Shown here in pieces: positions 23,743-34,424 of a stretch of 64,000 nt of DNA. The position numbers were made by a program, and so were the translations under genes. Origin of the DNA: Endothia cerciana (taxonomy: Eukaryota; Ascomycota; Sordariomycetes; Diaporthales; Cryphonectriaceae); contig JALRMH010000051.1 of the NCBI GenBank assembly GCA_026119935.1, positions 186,001 through 250,000 of the forward strand. Direction: 5' to 3'. The notes beneath the pieces were generated by a model that had not been told where the DNA came from, did not search any database, and was given only the letters and a program-made list of their open reading frames with translations. Position 1 is the first letter of the stretch, and each line of letters opens with the position of its first letter.

Positions 23743-26700
23743 GGTGACGCGTGACAGGGGAATCAAGAACCTCTAAAACAGGGGACGATCTCGGTGTTAA
23801 ATCCGTGAGGAGTCTATCCGACAAGGCGGGCCGTCAAATGTGACGCCCGAGACACAAGCTTAAGGGCTTGTAAGATGTTGCTGTAGCTGTTGCGACTCCA
23901 GCAACATACAATTCCCGATACTGCTGCCCGACGAGCTATGGGGACTCAAAAGACCGCACTGACAGGTATCCGGTACAACGGCTTGGTTGCGAAACCCCTT
24001 TTCCCCTTGCGCTGGAGATTAGGGCTTGTTTTCGGCTGAGTCGGCCGAAGCTAGTGAGTGTCCTGTCGAAACAGGGGCTGTTTGGCAGCTTGAAGGTAGG
24101 CGAACAATGCGGGTGAGATGGGCGAGAGTGGAGATGCAACGGGCTCGACTCTTGCTTCCGGTGTATCGGGTACCTCGGACTCGATCTTGAACCTTGATTA
24201 AGGACCTGAGTAAAACGCAAAGGCAATGCGCTGACAGTGTTACCTGCAAAATAATGCCCCGGACTGAAGATGATTCCACACGCTTCGATCAGTATATCTT
24301 CAAGCCTCCTAGCTGAGTTCAAGGCTCCAAGTTTCGTTGCCGAAGTATCCGCGGAGATTGGGTCCTTGCAGGAATGCACGACCCCCCAACCACGAACAGA
24401 TGCTGCAGGTCGACTAGTGGTCCTGATGCCTTGTTTGCCTAGAAAGCCGAGTGAATGAGGCGGGATATCTGCTCTCCCGAACGAGATGAGGGTGGAAAAT
24501 CAGACCTAAGCTCACGAGAACTGTAGACACCGACACACTTATCAGTATCCTGGCACGTTCCAGTACAGTTCCAGATTCAAGGTCCTTCCAAATGTATGCG
24601 GGCGCGTCTTTTCTGTCAAACAGGGATCTCAATCGCGACATGCCGTGGAACCTTGAATTTGGAGAGAGATGCTGCTTGCTTACCTGACAATGGGATCCGT
24701 TTCCTACCGTCACACTGGTGTGTATGCGCCCTCAAGAAGTGACGTGAAAGTTGGACGAAGTTTCAGCAAATGAGCTGTTCCGGATGGTACTCCTTCAGCG
24801 ACGCTACTCAAGTTGACGTTGTGTGATGTGATCTGCGATGCAGAGATGTATGCACGTGGCTCAAGCCCCGAGAATAAAAGTCGCTCGAATTAGGTCCGAT
24901 CCAGGTTGCATAGGACTGCTGGTTGACGAATCGTAAATTAAAATGGGTATCTTTGAAAGCAAGTCGCTGCCGGTCTAACGGGAAATAGGATCCAAAGTGA
25001 ACGACGCCAGGTCTATAAGTGGTTGCTGATGCAGTCGAGAGACGACGAATATGAAGGCTCCTTTCCGAGTGGACTGAATGCAGTGTGATAAACCAGTGAA
25101 TCCGGGATGAAGGTGATGCAAGAAACTATTGAATAGTCCGTCGACCAAAGAAAAGAATCGAAGAGTACCAAGGAAGAGAACGCTGGCGTATTTGAAAGAG
25201 GGGAGAATTAGGCGGAGAGAAGAAGGAGACAAGCACAGAGGGGTAATTGCTAGAACTACCAGAGCTCTGCGGTTCCGCTTGTAGGGGAGAAGAGGAGAAG
25301 GGGGTGAAGGAAAAGAGGTCAACAAGAGCGTCTGCGGTTTACCATACTGGAAAACGTCGAGATGTCATGACACTCTGGCAGACGGTCCGCCGACTGACTT
25401 GTTATGTATCTAGTGCCGCTCGACAATCCGCAGGATATGCGGGTCGAGACCCTTGCGCTTGAACGGACAGGGACCGGAGTGGGAACTGGGACGAAAAATG
25501 CAGTAGGGTCCGCTTCAGGTTTCCCAGGTTTGGCGTTTTGCCGAGTGCAGACAAGGTGTGGGGGAGACTTGATGTCCCAAGCCAAACAGCTTTTGTTGTT
25601 GACAAGGCTGAGGTGTGGCTGCTGGATCCTCCTGTTTTGTGACGAGGCAGCCACAGGGTGTGCTGGCCGAATTAGAGGGCGTCCGAGCCTTCGCAGTGAA
25701 GTCCTCCATTAAGGAACGTCGCACCTGAAATTGTCCCCGGCAGTTGGGGGCAGCGGAGAAGCTCCCATGAAATACGGGGTAGGCCGTCAAGGGACTGACA
25801 CCTCATAGCACACGCCCACCTTCACCGTGATGCGGTCTGGATGTAGGCAGCTCCGTGCTGAGTGTGGCAACCTCTTGCGGACCATACCGTCCCTCATATG
25901 GAGCAGCTCGCCTGACTGAGCGATGCGGCAAAGCATGAGTACTCCCGCAGTCTCGACCCTTGGCCGCCGAACTGGGATCCCTGATAGTAGATCCTCTTGC
26001 AGCGTTGTTACGCTTGCCTGTTCTCAGGGACGACGGTAAGCGTATCCGACGACAGCTCGTATCTGCATTGTCAACCTAGACCTCTGGGGTCTTCTTGAAG
26101 TCATCAATAGCGTCCTCGAGGCTCCACAGAGGCCACGATATCGCTAGAAACAGCTCGTTAGAGACATGCTCTTCCCGAGTTTGAGCAAGCCGCAACCGCC
26201 TCCGGTCTCAGATTGTGCAAGGGTTGGCCGTGGGGTTCCGCAAGGTTAGTGCAGCGCGGCGTCTCATCCCTGAAGGGTAGGCATAGACGTCTCGATACCA
26301 ACGAATTGTCTTTTTCCGATATGCATGAGGGGCGACATTGAGATCTAAATTGGAGGACGGGACGTAGGAAGGCTGCCCCGGCTGCAGACATTCATGGGAC
26401 TGATTATTTGAAAGGACGTCGTTTATTAGACCAAGGAACTACGGGCCGTCTTGGCTTGGCGGTGTGGCTTTCGCACCCGGCCAACCAGCCAACGGCATGG
26501 TAGTCGTCAATGTTCAGATGGACCATCTGATGGTTAGCACAAACTTTCCCTCAGGGTTGACCAATGAGGCGGCTGAAGGTACCAGACCTCCACCACAGCA
26601 GTGCTTCTGGATGCCAACACGCCGTCTCAGGCTTGGCTGCATGCTTTTGAGATTGTCTACATCTCGGAATTGATTGCTTCTCGGCTACCACTCGCCTCTT

Positions 26701-27114
26701 TTGAGTTGACGAAGTTGCAGTCGCCGATTGCCCGTTCGGCTTGTGGTGGGCGGCAATTCGAAATACGCTGAAACACCGCCCCAGACGTAGGCTTGACTGG
26801 GACCCCACCCAGACGTTTGGGGACAGTGTAGCGGTCGTATCAATCCTGGCAATTTCCATGGGCAAACAGACGGGTCAAAGATCACAATTCGTTGGTCCCT
26901 TGACATCTGATCCCTTGCCACTGTCAGCTCTGGCCGGATTTGCCGCCCCGGCCAAGTGATATCCACTTGGTTGTTGGCGCGAGAGACGTCCCTGGCCGAG
27001 GAGCGGCTTGATGCACCCATCTCCCATGAGGTTGAGCAATCTGGATCATTGAGAAGTCCCAAGTGCTCGCAATCTGTAGAACTCATGGCCAGGCTGTGAA
27101 GACCGCAACGCTGA
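23743..27114. other. 3.4 kb stretch without a recognisable gene
   Basis: The first few hundred bases are NAD kinase promoter. Beyond that, short frames on both strands (up to about 147 codons) show no domain, no repeated structure and no coherent exon chain. The last part is the 3' flank of RRP46. Nothing further can be supported. Confidence 0.5.
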
Positions 27115-28016
27115 TCACTTCCAGTGTAGATCAGCCGCGACTTTGGCCTCTGCTGTCGACCGAATGAACTGCGGCAGATCCGGACCAGGGCGCTGATCGT
27201 CGTCCAGAACCATATCTATCTCATGCGTGGGTGGCCTGCAGCAGATTGACCGCGCGGCCTCGTAGACCTGATCCCAATCGTCCATGGAGAAGTCGCCCTC
27301 GCTCTCAGCGAGCAGTAGCTCCTCGTGGGATGTGAAGGCGAGCACATGCATAGACCGCGACAGCTCCACCTGTCTTGGGGACGGATCGACGATGACCTTG
27401 GTCTTTCCGACCTCAAAGGACACTGCCGCAACAACAGATGTCGCGGTCGATCTCATCGGCACGGCCGCGGACAGCAGGGCTAGAACCGCTGTCTGGAGCA
27501 GGGCTGGGACGACGGACAGTTCCTGGCAGGAGTCGGTTAGCCCCGTTTCACAGCCTTGAGTCCATTAGGAGCAGGGACCAGCTCCGGACGCCTAATGTCT
27601 TACTGTGCTGGCCTGGACTAGTTTCGTGTTGATATATTCGTTGGCGGGAGATGCCGTGATCTGCAGTACGATCTGGATGAGGCAGCGCGGAAAATTCTTG
27701 ACGAGGATGAGCTGTCGCAGAGACTGCTGCAGCAACGACTCAAGATGCCGCTCTCGTGTGCCTGCGCAAGCCGGTGAGCCAAAGAAACGCCGCGCGGCTT
27801 CATCGGTGCACATCGAGAGGACTCACCTCCGATACCTGATGCAGGTCGCACTACCACATCGACAAGGGCCTCGTACGGGTGCTCATCCCTCCTCTGGGCC
27901 TCGATGGGGCCGTTTGCAGAAGCTGTGATGGTGTATCCCGCGTATGAGTACGTCGCAGACCCGTCAGCCTTGGGCAAGGGCGACAGTGCCGCCTCCGGTT
28001 GAAGTGAGGCTGTCAT
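27115..28016 (-). CDS. Exosome complex subunit RRP46 (RNase PH fold)
   Basis: Three exons: 28016-27827, 27761-27604 and 27522-27115, giving 251 residues. The N-terminal part GSATYSYAGYTITASANGPI followed by AQRRDEHPYEALVDVVVRP is the RNase-PH-type strand pair. Exon 2 continues with a helix (SLLQQSLRQLILVKNFPRCL) and LIQIVLQI. Exon 3 has the conserved PALLQTAVLALLSAAVPMRS and the fold's EGDFSMDDWDQVYEAA tail. Rrp46 is one of the six ring subunits of the nuclear and cytoplasmic RNA exosome and is catalytically inactive in fungi. Introns have GTGAGT and GTAAGA donors and keep frame exactly. The gene is divergent from the PTPA gene, with 285 bp between the farthest starts. Length is normal for fungal homologues. 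Confidence 0.9.
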
Positions 28017-28301
28017 GATAGCCTGGTCGTGCTGGGTCGTGGAAGCAGTGATTCTAGCGTGGCTGGACGTGACGATGGCGAAGATGAGGGAGGCTCTGCG
28101 GGCGCGAAGATCTTTCAGTGTTTTGCACCACGAAGAGGCCTTGAGCCAGCCAGCATCGGCAGCTAGACCAAAAGTGATTTGTCTGACGGGTTGATCTCAT
28201 AGGCTAAAAATGCCCCCTCACCTGCAGTAACCGCACCTGCAGGGTCCTGAGCTTGGGCCGGCGGGCGGTCCTCCAGAACGCTACAGCACCTACCAGTACC
28301 T
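28017..28301. promoter_or_regulatory. Short bidirectional promoter region RRP46 / PTPA
   Basis: Only 285 bp lie between the RRP46 start and the upstream PTPA ATG (435 bp if the PTPA start is 28452). The two housekeeping genes therefore probably share regulatory DNA. A CCCCT (STRE-like) word occurs near 28210; its relevance is unknown. Confidence 0.45.
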
Positions 28302-29768
28302 ATGCAGGCTAGGGCAGTTGAGGCTCGTCTTGTTGCTTATGACTTCGACCTCGACCTCACCCATACAACCTCACCTTTACCTGACCACGCAGAACCAACC
28401 ACTCCCCCTCGCCATCAAAGCGGCCACACTGTTCATCATTACATCCCCAGAATGACCGCCATGGCAGCTAGCGAGACCTCGCAGACGCCAACAGGCCAGA
28501 TAGCCCAGGCAGCCACGCCCTCTGGACAAGGGATTCCGAACCTGAGGGACAGACTGCCCAAGCTTGAGCCCCGGAGGAGACGGCCGGGTCCTGATAACCC
28601 TCTGCCCCTGCCAGAGACCCCCGCCCTCCCTCCGCCTCCGGAGGACCCGAATACTTTCAAAGTGCCTACACGGCGAATACTGTCCAAAGAGGATCATGAC
28701 CTCTTTCTCGGATCACCAACCTATGATCTCATCGTGGCCTGGGTCTTCGGGCTGGCTGAGGCTGTCGCCGACACACCCATATCAGCCATCAAGGACGACG
28801 ACATGAGCCCCCTGTTGAACAAGATAATATCGATCCTGGACGAGGCCGAGCAGCTTGTCTACCAGAACCCGCCCGACGACCAGGGCGGCTCGCGCTTCGG
28901 CAACAAGCGCTTCCGGGACTTCCTCGACAGGACCAAGGCGCGCGCGCCGCTCTGGCACTCGGAGCTGGGCGTCGCCGATGAGGGCGCCGCCGCCGAGCTC
29001 TCCACCTACCTGAGCCAGTCTTTCGGCAACCGCAGGCGCATCGACTACGGCTCGGGCCACGAGCTCAACTTCCTGGTCTGGCTGCTATGCCTGTACCAGC
29101 TGCGCGTGGTCACGCGCGCCGACTTCCCGGCCCTCGTGCTGAGGGTCTTCACCCGGTACCTCGAGGTCATGCGCGTCGTCCAGTCGACGTACTACCTCGA
29201 GCCCGCGGGCTCGCACGGCGTCTGGGGCCTGGACGACTACCAGTTCCTGCCGTTCCTCTTCGGCGCCAGCCAGCTGCTGCACCACAAGTACATCACGCCG
29301 CGGGCGATCCACCAGGAGCTGATACTGGAGCAGTTCGGGAGGGACTACCTGTATCTGAACCAGATCGTCTTTGTCAACAGCACCAAGACGGTCAAGGGGT
29401 TGCGGTGGCATAGCCCCATGCTGGACGATATCTCGAGCGCCAGGTCATGGGAGAAGGTCGAGGGTGGGATGAGGAGGATGTTTGTGGCCGAGGTGTTGAG
29501 GAAGCTGCCCGTCATGCAGCACTTCCTGTTTGGCTCATTGGTCCCTGCCATGGGGGGCATGAGCGAGCAGGAGCAACTCGGTGTGCCTGATGAGGATGAC
29601 GATGACGAGGGCGGGGAGGTCCAGGTATTTCAGGAAGGCGGCATCAGGCACGTGCATCAGCAGAATGGATGGGGTGAGTGTTGTGGCATCAAGGTGCCTA
29701 GCGGCGTTGCTGCCGGTATGGAGGCGATGAAGCAAGGGCAACAACTGCGTAGGATACCGTTCGACTGA
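28302..29768 (+). CDS. PP2A phosphatase activator (PTPA; Rrd2-like peptidyl-prolyl isomerase)
   Basis: Intron-free frame of 488 residues from the first ATG, or 438 from the ATG at 28452, which follows a pyrimidine-rich, leader-like stretch and may be the real start. The PTPA domain begins at RRILSKEDHDLFLGSPTYDL and includes RFGNKRFRDFLDR, IDYGSGHELNFLVWL (the central family signature), a YYLEPAGSHGVWGLDDYQF block with the hallmark GVWGLDDY, and KYITPRAIH. The family activates PP2A-type phosphatases and has prolyl isomerase activity on their catalytic subunits. The C-terminal 60 residues carry an acidic run (EDDDDEG). The N-terminus is Pro-rich and not conserved. The long Rrd2-like form is likely from length, but the Rrd1/Rrd2 split was not tested. 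Confidence 0.94.
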   Translation: MQARAVEARLVAYDFDLDLTHTTSPLPDHAEPTTPPRHQSGHTVHHYIPRMTAMAASETSQTPTGQIAQAATPSGQGIPNLRDRLPKLEPRRRRPGPDNPLPLPETPALPPPPEDPNTFKVPTRRILSKEDHDLFLGSPTYDLIVAWVFGLAEAVADTPISAIKDDDMSPLLNKIISILDEAEQLVYQNPPDDQGGSRFGNKRFRDFLDRTKARAPLWHSELGVADEGAAAELSTYLSQSFGNRRRIDYGSGHELNFLVWLLCLYQLRVVTRADFPALVLRVFTRYLEVMRVVQSTYYLEPAGSHGVWGLDDYQFLPFLFGASQLLHHKYITPRAIHQELILEQFGRDYLYLNQIVFVNSTKTVKGLRWHSPMLDDISSARSWEKVEGGMRRMFVAEVLRKLPVMQHFLFGSLVPAMGGMSEQEQLGVPDEDDDDEGGEVQVFQEGGIRHVHQQNGWGECCGIKVPSGVAAGMEAMKQGQQLRRIPFD

Positions 29769-30496
29769 GCGGGCCAGGGGGGTCCTTCCTGCTCCCCTTG
29801 CAAGTCTGTTGTCATTAGAGTTGAATGAAGCAGGACGTTTATTTGCCTTCGCAAGTAGTAGAGTGTCGGAACAATCTCTCGAATACCGGCTTGAGCCGTC
29901 TGTTCAAAGCCCTCAAATGATTTCCTCATCCTCGCCCCCAAATTCCGCAGGCTCACAGACAGCCTGGAATGTACCTCGTACCAAGAGAAAATCTAGCTGA
30001 GAGGACCAGGCGAGCACAGGCAGTTCTCGCTTGCCTGCACCCTACAAGCGTTGAGATAGCATTGGCGGAAACCCATATCTCGGACGTTGGTCTGATGCGC
30101 ATAACAGCGTGATTGGCGGACTCATCAACAACGAAAACCCCAAAGCGGTGCTTTACCCCAGACTGGTCAACTCGGACACATTCGCTCCGCGATTCTGTTG
30201 GCCAAGAAAGTCCGGACACTGATGACTACATGCGATTTCGCATGACCTTCCAAAGGCACTTCGTTGGCGGGCAAACAATCTAAGAAAATATAAAACTAGT
30301 TACTTGTGTACATAGCTTCTTAAGTACCCCAAGTAGGTAGCCCTCCATTCGGCTGTGACGAGGGGCAGGATGTATACGGGTTCACAGCAATAGCCACTAT
30401 CAATTCCGCGGGTTTATTCTTGCGCATCGAAAGACTGTTGACCACCGAGTAGGGAACCGCACCTCGAAAGGGTCTCTGGCGACGTTCCTCGGCAAC
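29769..30496. other. Intergenic between PTPA and acetylxylan esterase genes
   Basis: PTPA 3' UTR and esterase promoter. It has an AT-rich patch at about 30270-30330 (AATATAAAACTAG, TATA-like). No gene recognised. Confidence 0.5.
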
Positions 30497-31432
30497 ATGG
30501 CTACCTGGACGTTCATCTTTGCACTTTTGGCCTCGACTGTTCGAGCAGCATCACTCCGGCAGCTCAGTGTGACTTTCCCCAACAATCCAACGAACGTGGG
30601 ATTCTGGATTTACGTACCTGACAACCTGGCACCCAATCCGCCAATTCTCGTCAACCCACACTGGTGTCATGGTGATGCCCCGTCGGCATATGCCGACTCA
30701 ACGTTTGCCAATCTGTCGTCCGAGTATGGCTTCATTGTCATCTACCCGGACAGCCCGAATCTCGTGGACAAGTGCTGGGATGTGTCCTCGCCCGAGACAC
30801 TGACACACAACGGTGGTGGTGATAGTCTCGGCATAGTCAGCATGGTGAGGTGGACCTTGGAACACTTCAAGGGAGATGCCTCCCGGGTCTTCGTCACCGG
30901 TGTCAGCTCGGGGGCCATGATGACCAACGTTCTTGTCGGAGCATACCCCGATGTGTTCGCAGGTGGTTCGGCCTTTGCGGGAGTGGCATTCGGTTGTTTT
31001 GGGGAGGGTATACCGGTCAATGTATCGAGTGTTGACTACTGGAACACCGAGTGCGCGGATGGCCTTGTGAGGCATACGCCTGAGCAGTGGGCAGCCCTCG
31101 TGCGAGCTGCATACCCGGGCTACGGAGGTGGATGGCGACCTAAGATGCAGGTGTTCCATGGAACGGCGGACGAGACGTTGAACTACACCAACCTGGGCGA
31201 AGAGATCAAGGAGTGGACAGGCGTCTTCGGACTGAGTCAACAGCCCACCAGTACATCTCTGAACGCACCATTGACAAACTGGACAAAGTGGGAATATGGC
31301 AACAAGGACTGGTTCGAGGCATATAGCGCGTGGAATGTCACCCACAACATTCCCGTGCAGGAGGATGTGGTCATGGAATTCTTTGATCTAACTTGCAGCA
31401 AGGGGGATTGTTTCCATTGGGGACAAGAATGA
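30497..31432 (+). CDS. Secreted acetylxylan esterase (carbohydrate esterase family 1)
   Basis: Single exon, 311 residues. Residues 1-18 (TFIFALLASTVRAAS) form a signal peptide. The mature enzyme starts with LRQLSVTFPNNPTNVGFWIY and continues with PPILVNPHWCHGD, FIVIYPDSPN and the conserved CWDVSSPETLTHNGGGDS. The nucleophile elbow is G-V-S-S-G with Ser137. His283 in VTHNIPVQED and an Asp in the FHGTADE segment complete a plausible Ser/Asp/His triad. The protein stops at GDCFHWGQE, directly after the catalytic domain, so there is no carbohydrate-binding module. CE1 acetylxylan esterases remove acetyl groups from plant xylan during biomass degradation or infection. Feruloyl esterases share the clan, but the WCHGD and GGGDS pattern favours acetylxylan esterase. 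Confidence 0.93.
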   Translation: MATWTFIFALLASTVRAASLRQLSVTFPNNPTNVGFWIYVPDNLAPNPPILVNPHWCHGDAPSAYADSTFANLSSEYGFIVIYPDSPNLVDKCWDVSSPETLTHNGGGDSLGIVSMVRWTLEHFKGDASRVFVTGVSSGAMMTNVLVGAYPDVFAGGSAFAGVAFGCFGEGIPVNVSSVDYWNTECADGLVRHTPEQWAALVRAAYPGYGGGWRPKMQVFHGTADETLNYTNLGEEIKEWTGVFGLSQQPTSTSLNAPLTNWTKWEYGNKDWFEAYSAWNVTHNIPVQEDVVMEFFDLTCSKGDCFHWGQE

Positions 31433-32321
31433 TGCATCCTCTGCAGGTCTCAAGGCGACGAGAGATCGGCCAGTCTTCCCAGGGCCGAAGGGACGTGAGC
31501 GGCCGAAGGGACGTGAGCGGCCATCGGAATCCCTGAGGCTGATCAGCGGTGAGCCCACCCTCATAGGTCGTCAGCCACACAATATCTGGTAGGGTAAAGG
31601 CAGATTGGCAGGCAATCGAGAAAGAAATACGAATATCAAAGACAACGTATATACGCAGAGGCAAGACCATACCGTAATTATAGACGTCCCGAGGTATGTA
31701 GAGAACAAAGCTGATCTACTTGGATATTCTTGTGGACCAGAATCATCAACATTTACCCGAGAGCCTACAATTCTTGTGTTATTATATTGTGGGAGGTTTG
31801 AAGAGGAAGAAGTCCAGTCTCGCGTTCTTGTGGTGCCTCTAGAGTGTCCGCTGTTGCCAGCCCATACCCCATCCACGGCTGGCAGGATGCTTCGATTGAC
31901 ACAAAGGGCATGATTGCCTGGGGTTCTCCCCTGTGTCACTAGAACTATATACCCATTGCTGGACTTTGATCCTACGGACGGCCGTTACGAAGTAACCATT
32001 CTCGGCATATGAGCTATTAGGCACCAGGGGACTTGCCCATTCGCAAAACCAGCAACGAGACCTTTTGACGTCAGACAGATATACAAATACAGGTATTGAG
32101 GTTTTGCAGGACTGGACGGGAGACCTGTGGCGTTGTCGCATGAGGGTTCTTGGGCTGTAGAATAGTAATACATGATAATGCCAGTCCAACGGAGCGTTCC
32201 AGGTACACGATTTCTCAACGTTCCGGCCCTTAGTGGGTGGAAAGAAGAGAAGAAGCAAGAGCTGTCATCGGCACTCCTGAGAACATCAAGTTCAACATCT
32301 TGAGAACATGTGCCGGGCTCC
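31433..32321. other. Convergent spacer with an 18-bp tandem duplication
   Basis: Lies between the esterase and GST 3' ends. An 18-bp unit is duplicated head to tail at 31483-31518. Remaining open frames lack domains. Confidence 0.5.
31483..31518. repeat. 18-bp tandem duplication
   Basis: Two perfect copies of GGCCGAAGGGACGTGAGC lie immediately adjacent, 50 bp after the esterase stop. Confidence 0.9.
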
Positions 32322-33041
32322 TTAGTGATCATCCCGCCTGGACCAAGGCTCAACGGCGGCAAGCAACGCCTCGTGTGCCTTGGGATCGCCCGTCCTTGCC
32401 AGGAGCGGGCTGAACTTGTCATCCCCAATGCGCCTGAAGAAGATCAAGAAGCCGGCCCACACAAAGTCGGCATAACTGACAGTGTCCCCCATAAAGAAAG
32501 GACCGTCGTTCTCCTTGAGCCACCCCGTGATTGTGCGCAGCAGGGGCTCGGCCTCTGCCCAGCCCGCCTCTCCGCCCTCGGTCCTGTCGAGCTCATCCAG
32601 GGTCATGCCGACATTGTCCTCGCGAGTCCTGGTGAAGTAGGCGAGACTGCCTTCCCTGAGAAGCCGCTTGGGGACCCAGGGGATGTAGTTCCCCCGGACG
32701 GCGGCCTTGAGATCGGGCATGATGCCCTCAAGCCTCTCGAGGTAAAGGCTGTCGAGGTGCAGGGGCGGGTCCGGATGATCCTTTTCGATGAGGCCTGCGA
32801 TGTCTCTTGATTCGGCGACGTAACTCCCGTCTGTATAGGCGATGGTGGGGCTCGTGTAGGCGCTGGCGCCGGGCAGGTGTGGCCCGATTCGGGTCCTGAG
32901 CTCGGGGTAATCAAGCCACTCCGTCTCGTAGTCTAGGCCCTTGAAGTTGAGCACGAAGCGTGTCTTCCAGGGGTTCAGGGACCAGCACCTGCCATCCTTG
33001 CTGGCAAGGTCGAACAGGACGATCTTCTGGTCGGGCGCCAT
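32322..33041 (-). CDS. Glutathione S-transferase (UstS-like family)
   Basis: Single exon, 239 residues. The N-terminal thioredoxin-like domain reads IVLFDLASKDGRCWSLNPWK, FVLNFKGLDYETEWLDYPEL, and YTSPTIAYTDGSYVAESRDI, the cis-Pro and Glu/Ser glutathione-binding segment. The C-terminal helical domain has the GPFFMGDTVSYADF motif (N-capping box plus hydrophobic staple). The combination SLNPWKTRFVLNFKG matches fungal GSTs related to UstS. Bacterial beta-etherase-like GSTs share the opening. Members conjugate glutathione to electrophiles or act in secondary-metabolite sulphuration; no metabolite cluster is evident here, so detoxification is the simplest reading. The ATG at 33041 was chosen; a longer frame upstream is unconserved and reads through low-complexity DNA. 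Confidence 0.88.
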   Translation of the reverse strand: MAPDQKIVLFDLASKDGRCWSLNPWKTRFVLNFKGLDYETEWLDYPELRTRIGPHLPGASAYTSPTIAYTDGSYVAESRDIAGLIEKDHPDPPLHLDSLYLERLEGIMPDLKAAVRGNYIPWVPKRLLREGSLAYFTRTREDNVGMTLDELDRTEGGEAGWAEAEPLLRTITGWLKENDGPFFMGDTVSYADFVWAGFLIFFRRIGDDKFSPLLARTGDPKAHEALLAAVEPWSRRDDH

Positions 33042-34424
33042 GTTGGCATTGGCGGTGGTGTTGGTGGTGTGTCTAACCAGGGAGGATGGATGGACGGATG
33101 GATGGATAGGACTGGGCTCCTGAGGGCGATCTCGCTTGTGGAGTTGCAGTCTAGAATATCCGAAAGCGGCCCTGAAGACTACAGAGGAGACGGTCACTGG
33201 ACCTTGTGGCGGCGCCCTCTGGTCAAACCTGACCCACAGCTTCAGCAGCTGTGGTGAAGAAGATAAGTAATCAAGAAGCACTCGGCGTTATTATTGCTCA
33301 GAAAGGGCCAATCGCGGCCAGGGCTGGAGGAATGGTCATGGCAAACCCCCGCACCTTGACGCAAGAGCTGGTTGTACGTACATACTATACAGTACCGTAG
33401 GGCACCCCCGGTGGGCGCTGGAGCACTGGACCTGGGGGGGGCCGACACCCCCCTACAGCTATAGCTACCTATCGCGCTGCGGGGTGATACTTGGCCTGCC
33501 GGGAGTATTGCATTAGGCACGCACGATACGGTAACCGTATGGCGGGGTCGGCAGCCTCGGATGGGAACCCCGCACTCGCCACTGTGCGAGCCTGCACCTG
33601 AACACCGCAATCATCTGCCCGAGGTACAGTATGTATACGGTACACTGCTGCTGCAGTATGCTGCACTATTGGGTGTATAGTACGGTGCCCAGAGGTTATC
33701 ACCTACCTAGAGACTTCCGGCCTCCAAAGGCCTTGTTGGACTTACCTAGGCAGAGAGTGACAGATAGGGAGAGGGAGGGAGGGAGGGAGAGAGAGACCTT
33801 GGGTTTCTGAATATCAAGGGCAGCTGGAGAGCCTGAGAGGCGACTTCATCTAGAGGGCAGCACGGCTTCATACATCGGTCCAACACTGCCCGTAAAGAGA
33901 TCGACCAGGGAGACATCGGCAGCAGTTGTGAGACGGGGAAAACATGCGGGGCCTCGTCGGATCAGGTTTTGTGGCTTGAGGACGTCGGCCCACGACGACG
34001 GTGGCGTCCAGATGATACCATGGCAATCGCAACAGGGTGGCCTGGACGAACTTTGGATACCCAGGTGAATACGGATACGAGGCTGGTCACATCGGCCGTG
34101 ATGTGGTCCGCACTCCGGTCGGCAGGGCGAGGCTTTACCTATGTAGGCGTGCTAGGTGCTCCCTTGTGCGGGCACTCAGGCCTCATCTCGGTTTCAGATG
34201 CCTTCGTGCCCGCACAGCACACGGTACAGCCACCACCTGCACACCCACCACCGGCTGGAGGACAGGCAGCCAATACCGTCCCACTTTGTATCTGGGCTCC
34301 AGCACCGTGCTGGCGACGGGCTGTCCTTCCGGGCCCCCAACAACGCACGCATCTCTGCCCGCCAAGAGTGTGCGGCCCCTCAATCTCCTGCCTGGCCCAG
34401 CTGGATTGGTAGATCGGTGTGGCC
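33042..34424. other. Intergenic, low complexity, with GTAC-rich and GGGA repeats
   Basis: The divergent promoters of the GST and the HSL-type hydrolase. It contains several ATACGGT/ACCGTAT inverted words near 33527-33700 and a (GGGA)n tract at about 33767-33796. Frames of up to 160 codons are composition artefacts of the hydrolase leader. Confidence 0.5.
33767..33796. repeat. (GGGA)n/(GA)n microsatellite
   Basis: Purine-only run, GGGA units passing into GA units, in the promoter region of the HSL-type hydrolase. Confidence 0.85.

Noticed and set aside
23743..27114. Search for a gene in this stretch
   Set aside because: All frames are short, with no domains or consistent splice sites.
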